A DNA stretch of 64,000 nt. It comes from Asticcacaulis sp. ZE23SCel15. GTDB taxonomy: Bacteria; Pseudomonadota; Alphaproteobacteria; Caulobacterales; Caulobacteraceae. The stretch is taken from contig NZ_CP130044.1 of the NCBI RefSeq assembly GCF_030505395.1, positions 2,651,001 through 2,715,000 on the forward strand, read 5' to 3'. The position numbers were made by a program, and so were the translations under genes. Positions 60,638 through 64,000 of the stretch are shown in pieces. Each line of letters starts with the position of its first letter. Within the stretch, counting starts at the first letter, position 1. The notes beneath the pieces were generated by a model. It was not told the origin of the DNA and ran no database searches. It saw only the letters and a program-made list of their open reading frames with translations.

Positions 60638-60681
60638 AATATGTCACCTGCAGGTTACATGTAACCCGTAGGTGACATATT
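60638..60681. promoter_or_regulatory. Double-dyad operator over the promoter of the small HTH operon
   Basis: A near-perfect 44-bp palindrome is made of four copies of ATGTNACC in alternating orientation: ATGTCACC (60641-60648), GGTTACAT (60653-60660), ATGTAACC (60659-60666), GGTGACAT (60671-60678). They form two 20-bp dyads, each with a 4-base spacer, that share 2 bases at the centre. A TTGACA -35 box (60633-60638) and a possible TACATG -10 (60656-60661) are covered. A ribosome site GGAG follows at 60682. The likely binder is the HTH protein encoded by the second gene of the operon. Confidence 0.75.
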
Positions 60682-60691
60682 GGAGCGCGTC

Positions 60692-61141
60692 ATGACGGAT
60701 AATGATCGTCTTATTCAGCAGGCAGAGCGACTGGGTCATTTACGCCGGTTATTCCTGATTGGTCAGGCTGTTGGCTATATCGGATGGATAGGGTCAAGCG
60801 GACTTGAATATGTCAGGGCTCCACTTATTGATCCGTTTATACTGAAATTTGTGCAGAACATGTGCTGGCCTTTGTGGCTTGTCAGTCTGCTGGCGACCTT
60901 GTTGCTGATGCGTCGCACGGCTATAGATCGTCAACTGGGGGCCTTGCTGGATGATGAGCGCACATCGGGCTTAATCAAAAGCGTCTTTCAAACCAGCTAT
61001 TGGGTTCTGCTGATCGCTGTAGCGCTCGTCTATGCCGCCACCTTTGTGGCCGAGGTTGATATACGCGCTATAGCGCCCGTCCTGTTATCGATCGGGGTCG
61101 CCGTACCGTCCCTGACCTATGCTTGCCTTTATCGCGGCTGA
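60692..61141 (+). CDS. Four-TM membrane protein, first gene of HTH operon
   Basis: This 149-residue protein is not recognised. It has four hydrophobic segments: about residues 21-42, 54-74, 103-120 and 126-146, and a short charged N-terminus. The start at 60692 (ATG) has GGAG 6 bases upstream; TTG at 60680 is less likely. It is followed after 3 bases by the HTH regulator gene. Such membrane-protein plus YozG-type regulator pairs are common as small accessory operons, but the function is unknown. Confidence 0.75.
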   Translation: MTDNDRLIQQAERLGHLRRLFLIGQAVGYIGWIGSSGLEYVRAPLIDPFILKFVQNMCWPLWLVSLLATLLLMRRTAIDRQLGALLDDERTSGLIKSVFQTSYWVLLIAVALVYAATFVAEVDIRAIAPVLLSIGVAVPSLTYACLYRG

Positions 61142-61144
61142 TAA

Positions 61145-61357
61145 ATGAGCGTTCTGAAAAACCACCTGAAAGAGTATCGGTCAGCGCGTAACCTGACCCA
61201 GGCCGATCTGGCCGTGATGGCTGGGGTCTCGCGTAAGACAATCAATACCATTGAAAATGAAGTCTTTGTCCCTTCAGCTATATTGGCCCTGAAACTGGCC
61301 CATGTGCTCGAATGTCGCGTCGAAGACCTTTTCTATCTTGAAGGGATCGTCGAATGA
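61145..61357 (+). CDS. XRE/Cro-type HTH regulator (YozG-like)
   Basis: This 70-residue protein is almost only an HTH domain: 'LKEYRSARNLTQADLAVMAGVSRKTINTIE' (helices 2 and 3 of the XRE fold, about residues 8-37), then 'PSAILALKLAHVLECRVEDLFYLE'. It matches small YozG/Cro-like regulators. It should bind the double dyad upstream and repress its own operon. Its stop overlaps the start of the 54-aa gene (ATGA). Confidence 0.9.
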   Translation: MSVLKNHLKEYRSARNLTQADLAVMAGVSRKTINTIENEVFVPSAILALKLAHVLECRVEDLFYLEGIVE

Positions 61358-61518
61358 ACTGGATGGAAGCCCACAACAAATTCAAAGAAAAGCGGCGCAG
61401 TGCTCAGGAGGGACGCCGTAAGGCTATGATGGAACTGGCTATACAAATCAGCCTATGGAGCGGCGCTCTGGCGGTTATGGGATTGCTGGCTAGGTTTTAC
61501 ACTGAAACATCTAAATAG
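61354..61518 (+). CDS. 54-aa single-TM protein, third gene of HTH operon
   Basis: A small gene starts at ATG 61354 within the stop of the HTH gene (ATGA overlap) and ends at 61516-61518. It encodes 54 residues: a charged N-terminal half 'NKFKEKRRSAQEGRRK' followed by a TM-like segment at about residues 28-47 ('LAIQISLWSGALAVMGLLA'). The sequence is not recognised. The tight overlap makes translation likely. Its last 8 bases overlap the opposing flavoprotein gene. Confidence 0.7.
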   Translation: MNWMEAHNKFKEKRRSAQEGRRKAMMELAIQISLWSGALAVMGLLARFYTETSK

Positions 61519-62702
61519 CCTGACCGGCCGCCCAGCCCGATGACCACGCCCATTGGAAGTTATAACCACCCAGCCAGCCGGTAACATCCAGCGCTTCGCC
61601 AACGAAGTATAGTCCTTCACACAACTGGCTTTCAAAGGTCTGTGACGAGATATCCTTGGTGTCGATGCCGCCAAGCGTGACTTCGGCGGTACGGTAGCCT
61701 TCGGTGCCGTCCGGGATCAGGCTCCACGGCTGAATGTGCGATAATATGCCCTTGATCTTTACGTCGGACATGTCGGCGATCTTGGTCTCGTTCGTTTCAG
61801 CACTAAGACCCTGAGCAGCCATGATTTTCTCTGCCAGGCGACGCGGCAGGATTTCAAACAGGGCCGTATGTAGAGATTGACGGGTTTTGCGCTTGGCCCG
61901 GAACCACTCCATCAGATCCATGTCGGGCCGGAGGTCGACCTCAAGCGTTTGCCCCATCTGCCAATAGTTGGAAATTTGCAGTATAGCCGGGCCGGACAGG
62001 CCGCGATGGGTGAACAAAAAGCCGTCTTCAAACTTGGTCTTGCCAACCTTAACGCGCGCCTGCATCGAAACACCGGCCAGATCAAGCGCCTGAAGCTTAT
62101 CGGGGCTAAGCGTCAGGGGCACCAATCCTGCCCGCATAGGGGTGATCACATGGCCGAACTGCTTGGCGGTCTCATAGGCAAAAGGCGACCCCAGTTTCGG
62201 GATCGACAAGCCGCCGGTGGCAATGACCACTTTTTTGGCTTTGACGGTCTCATTGGTCGTGGTGATATCAAAACCGGCGTCGTTTTTAGTAATCGCGGTG
62301 ATGGCCGTTTGCAGCCACAGTTCGCCGCCATTATCGCGCAATTCATTCAGCAGCATGTCGATGATGTCCATGGCGGACTTATCGCAGAACAACTGGCCTT
62401 CGGTTTTTTCGTGATAAGGAATTTTATGGCGCTCAACCAAGCCTACGAAATCGCGCGGTGTGTAGCGCTTTAAAGCTGAAATGCAAAAGCGTGGATTTTG
62501 CGACAGGTAGTTGTGCGAGTGCGCGCGCAGGTGCGTAAAGTTACAGCGCCCACCGCCGGAGATACGAATTTCTGGCCGGGGCGTCAGCCTGCTCCAGCAC
62601 GACGACTTTTTTTCCACGTTTCGCGGCTTCGATCGCGCACATAAGGCCTGCGGCACCGGCGCCGATGATGGCAGCATCATAGTATTTTGGGGAAGAGGAC
62701 AT
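61511..62702 (-). pseudogene. Frameshifted BaiN/HI0933 family flavoprotein
   Basis: Homology covers a full HI0933 family NAD(P)/FAD-dependent oxidoreductase: the FAD-binding start 'YYDAAIIGAGAAGLMCAIEAA' from ATG 62702, then 'ISGGGRCNFTHLRAHSHNYL', and the end 'VGEALDVTGWLGGYNFQWAWSSGWAAGQAI'. At 62569-62580 the frame breaks: the original frame would read PAR NSY and end at TAA (62541-62543), giving only 53 residues, while the rest lies in another frame. Compared with the family consensus (A-P-G-Q-K-I-R-I-S) one base seems missing from a T-run and one from a C/G-run. This is either a real inactivation or a sequencing error at homopolymers. Confidence 0.85.
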
Positions 62703-62864
62703 GAAATCTCAAAAAATTGCGTTAATTTTGTTTAGTCGCATTTTTACGACGAACCGGCAGCCACTTCGTCTAAAATGCTTTGGCTTACGCAACGTCATAC
62801 TTGTTCTGCCGAAAATCCGGCGTAAGGTCGCAGCCACCTATATAAGCCTGTTCAGGAGGATACC

Positions 62865-63170
62865 ATGTCCGATTTGGTCACCATCACAGAAAAAATCAAA
62901 TCTTCGGTCGGAGAGGACTCCGGTTTGGGGAAAATCGTCAAGCTCGACTTCGGTGATGCCGGAAAAATCCTGATCAACGCCGCTCAGGTGCCCAATGTGG
63001 TCAGCAACGACGATGGCGCGGCTGATACCACGGTCATCATCGGATTGGATGATCTGGTGGCTATGGCCAAGGGTCAGCTTGATCCGATGATGGCCTTCAT
63101 GCAGGGCAAGATGAAGATCCTTGGCGATATGAGTGTCGCGCAGAAACTGGCGCCATTGTTGAAGGGCTAA
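62865..63170 (+). CDS. SCP2 sterol-binding-like protein
   Basis: This 101-residue protein matches the SCP2 (sterol carrier protein 2-like) fold: 'GKIVKLDFGDAGKILINAAQVPNVVSND' then 'TTVIIGLDDLVAMAKGQLDPMMAFMQGKMKILGDM'. It probably binds a hydrophobic ligand such as an acyl chain. ATG at 62865 has a CAGGAGG site. Single gene; a REP-like hairpin follows its stop. Confidence 0.85.
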   Translation: MSDLVTITEKIKSSVGEDSGLGKIVKLDFGDAGKILINAAQVPNVVSNDDGAADTTVIIGLDDLVAMAKGQLDPMMAFMQGKMKILGDMSVAQKLAPLLKG

Positions 63171-63214
63171 GCGCATTCCAAAAAGTGTAAGCGGTTTTTG
63201 GATTAAATGCGCGT
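63171..63214. repeat. REP-like hairpin between convergent genes
   Basis: GCGCATT...CAAAAA pairs with TTTTTG...AATGCGC around a GC-rich loop, an imperfect palindrome of about 44 bases. Its shape, GCGCATTCC-AAAAAGTG...CGGTTTTT...ATGCGC, resembles a repeat common in alphaproteobacterial genomes between genes. It may end transcription from both sides. Confidence 0.6.
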
Positions 63215-63222
63215 CTGAAAAA

Positions 63223-63918
63223 CTAGCCCGGCCCGGATTGGTTAGGCGCACTTGTGGCGATAACCCGATCCGCCACATAGGGGTTTGACTGACGCTCCTG
63301 ATGAAAGCTCGACATCGGGCCGTGTCCGGGTACGAACTGGACGTCGCCCAGCGGCCATAACCGCGTGGTGATCGCGTTGATCAGATCAGCGTGATTGCCG
63401 CGCGGAAAGTCCGTTCTGCCAATTGAGCCCTTGAACAGGACATCACCGACCTGCGCGAAGTTTGACGGACGGTGGAAGAAAACGACATGGCCGGGCGTGT
63501 GGCCGGGGCAGTGATAAACTTCCCATTCAGTATCACCCAAGGTGACCGTATCGCCGTTTTCCAGCCAGCGGTCGGTTTCAAACACCCGCATGCCTTCGAC
63601 GCCGTAGCGCTGACCGGCTTCGGGGATGCGGTCGATCCAGAACTGATCGTCGCGGTGCGGGCCTTCGATCATCGCCCCCGTGCGCTCTTTGAGTTCAGCC
63701 GCTCCACCGGCGTGATCGGCATGACCGTGGGTGATCCATATTTTATCGACGCTCAACCCGCGCCGTTTGATTTCCGCCAGTACCGCATCAAGGTCACCGC
63801 CCGGATCGATCACCGCGCATTTGTTGGTCTTCGTACACCAGACGACCGTGCAGTTTTGCTGCAGCGGGGTGACGGGGGCGACAAACAGGCGGATAGGGGC
63901 ATCGGACACGGCGGGCAC
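63223..63918 (-). CDS. MBL-fold metallo-hydrolase (glyoxalase II-like)
   Basis: This 231-residue metallo-beta-lactamase fold enzyme has the binuclear metal motif 'THGHADHAGG' (HxHxDH), then 'CPGHTPGHV' (third His) and 'VPGHGPMS' (fourth His). It resembles YcbL-type glyoxalase II homologues. The substrate may be S-lactoylglutathione or another thioester. Start at 63918 lies close to the terminator of the gene at the right edge. Confidence 0.92.
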   Translation of the reverse strand: MPAVSDAPIRLFVAPVTPLQQNCTVVWCTKTNKCAVIDPGGDLDAVLAEIKRRGLSVDKIWITHGHADHAGGAAELKERTGAMIEGPHRDDQFWIDRIPEAGQRYGVEGMRVFETDRWLENGDTVTLGDTEWEVYHCPGHTPGHVVFFHRPSNFAQVGDVLFKGSIGRTDFPRGNHADLINAITTRLWPLGDVQFVPGHGPMSSFHQERQSNPYVADRVIATSAPNQSGPG

Positions 63919-63928
63919 TCCAAAAGAA

Positions 63929-63960
63929 AAGGCCCCTGTGTTCTAAAACACAGAGGCCTT
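63929..63960. terminator. Terminator near the right edge
   Basis: AAGGCCCCTGTGTT pairs with AACACAGAGGCCTT (one mismatch) around CTAA. The minus strand reads into a T-rich tract, so it should end the leftward gene at the window edge; it may also act rightward. Confidence 0.88.
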
Positions 63961-63982
63961 AAACTCTACAGTAGATTACATC

Positions 63983-64000
63983 CTATTTCTTATCGTCGAT
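63983..64000 (-). CDS. C-terminal end of a leftward gene (cut by window edge)
   Basis: The last 18 bases read in reverse as five codons (I-D-D-K-K) and a TAG stop, then about 20 bases to a strong terminator on the same strand. This placement suggests the end of a real gene. The product cannot be named. Confidence 0.35.
   Translation of the reverse strand: MDDKK

Overview
The window looks like a chromosome segment of an alphaproteobacterium of the Caulobacteraceae, probably close to Asticcacaulis. The reasons are an alpha-type rpoB/rpoC pair, a perfect CtrA-type box (TTAA-N7-TTAAC) in front of a M23 peptidase-bactofilin pair, short Caulobacter-like flagellins with no hypervariable middle, an IscR-led suf operon, and a glnB-glnA-amt group. 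Nearly all of it is ordinary housekeeping DNA. No prophage, insertion sequence, CRISPR array or rRNA operon was seen.

Layout. 1-11.4 kb: 3' end of prfB, a YihY-type membrane protein, bactofilin and its M23 peptidase, a 1-Cys peroxiredoxin, a giant AsmA-like protein, tyrS, anmK and a hydrolase. 11.4-19 kb: a tightly overlapping Fe-S operon (iscR, cysteine desulfurase, sufB, an unknown gene, sufC, sufD, sufS, sufT, sufA). 19-25 kb: an acyltransferase, a diguanylate cyclase, a DEAD-box helicase and parE. 25-31 kb: two TorF-type porins, amt, glnA and glnB, all on the minus strand, then tRNA-Leu. 31-36 kb: small membrane and redox proteins and a dicarboxylate/amino-acid symporter. 36-46.4 kb: the proteostasis group tig, clpP, clpX, lon and hupB, interrupted by an AT-rich HNH nuclease gene beside the 3' stub of a radical SAM gene. 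46.5-49.3 kb: tRNA-Val, miaE and two flagellins. 49.3-60.6 kb: rplJ-rplL, two accessory genes, rpoB-rpoC. 60.6-64 kb: a small three-gene operon behind a striking double-dyad operator, a frameshifted HI0933/BaiN flavoprotein gene, an SCP2-like protein and a metallo-hydrolase.

The parts most worth a second look are: (a) the operon at 60.69-61.52 kb (4-TM protein, 70-aa HTH regulator, 54-aa single-TM protein) behind four copies of ATGTNACC arranged as two dyads; (b) the HNH gene whose 3' end lies next to a truncated PA0069-type radical SAM gene; (c) a conserved ~30-bp element found inverted in front of both clpP and lon; (d) an unrecognised 113-aa protein translationally coupled between sufB and sufC; (e) two accessory genes between rplL and rpoB; (f) the CtrA box in front of the bactofilin operon.

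All calls are read by eye from the sequence and from memory of protein families. No database search was run. Promoter and operator calls are inferences unless stated otherwise.
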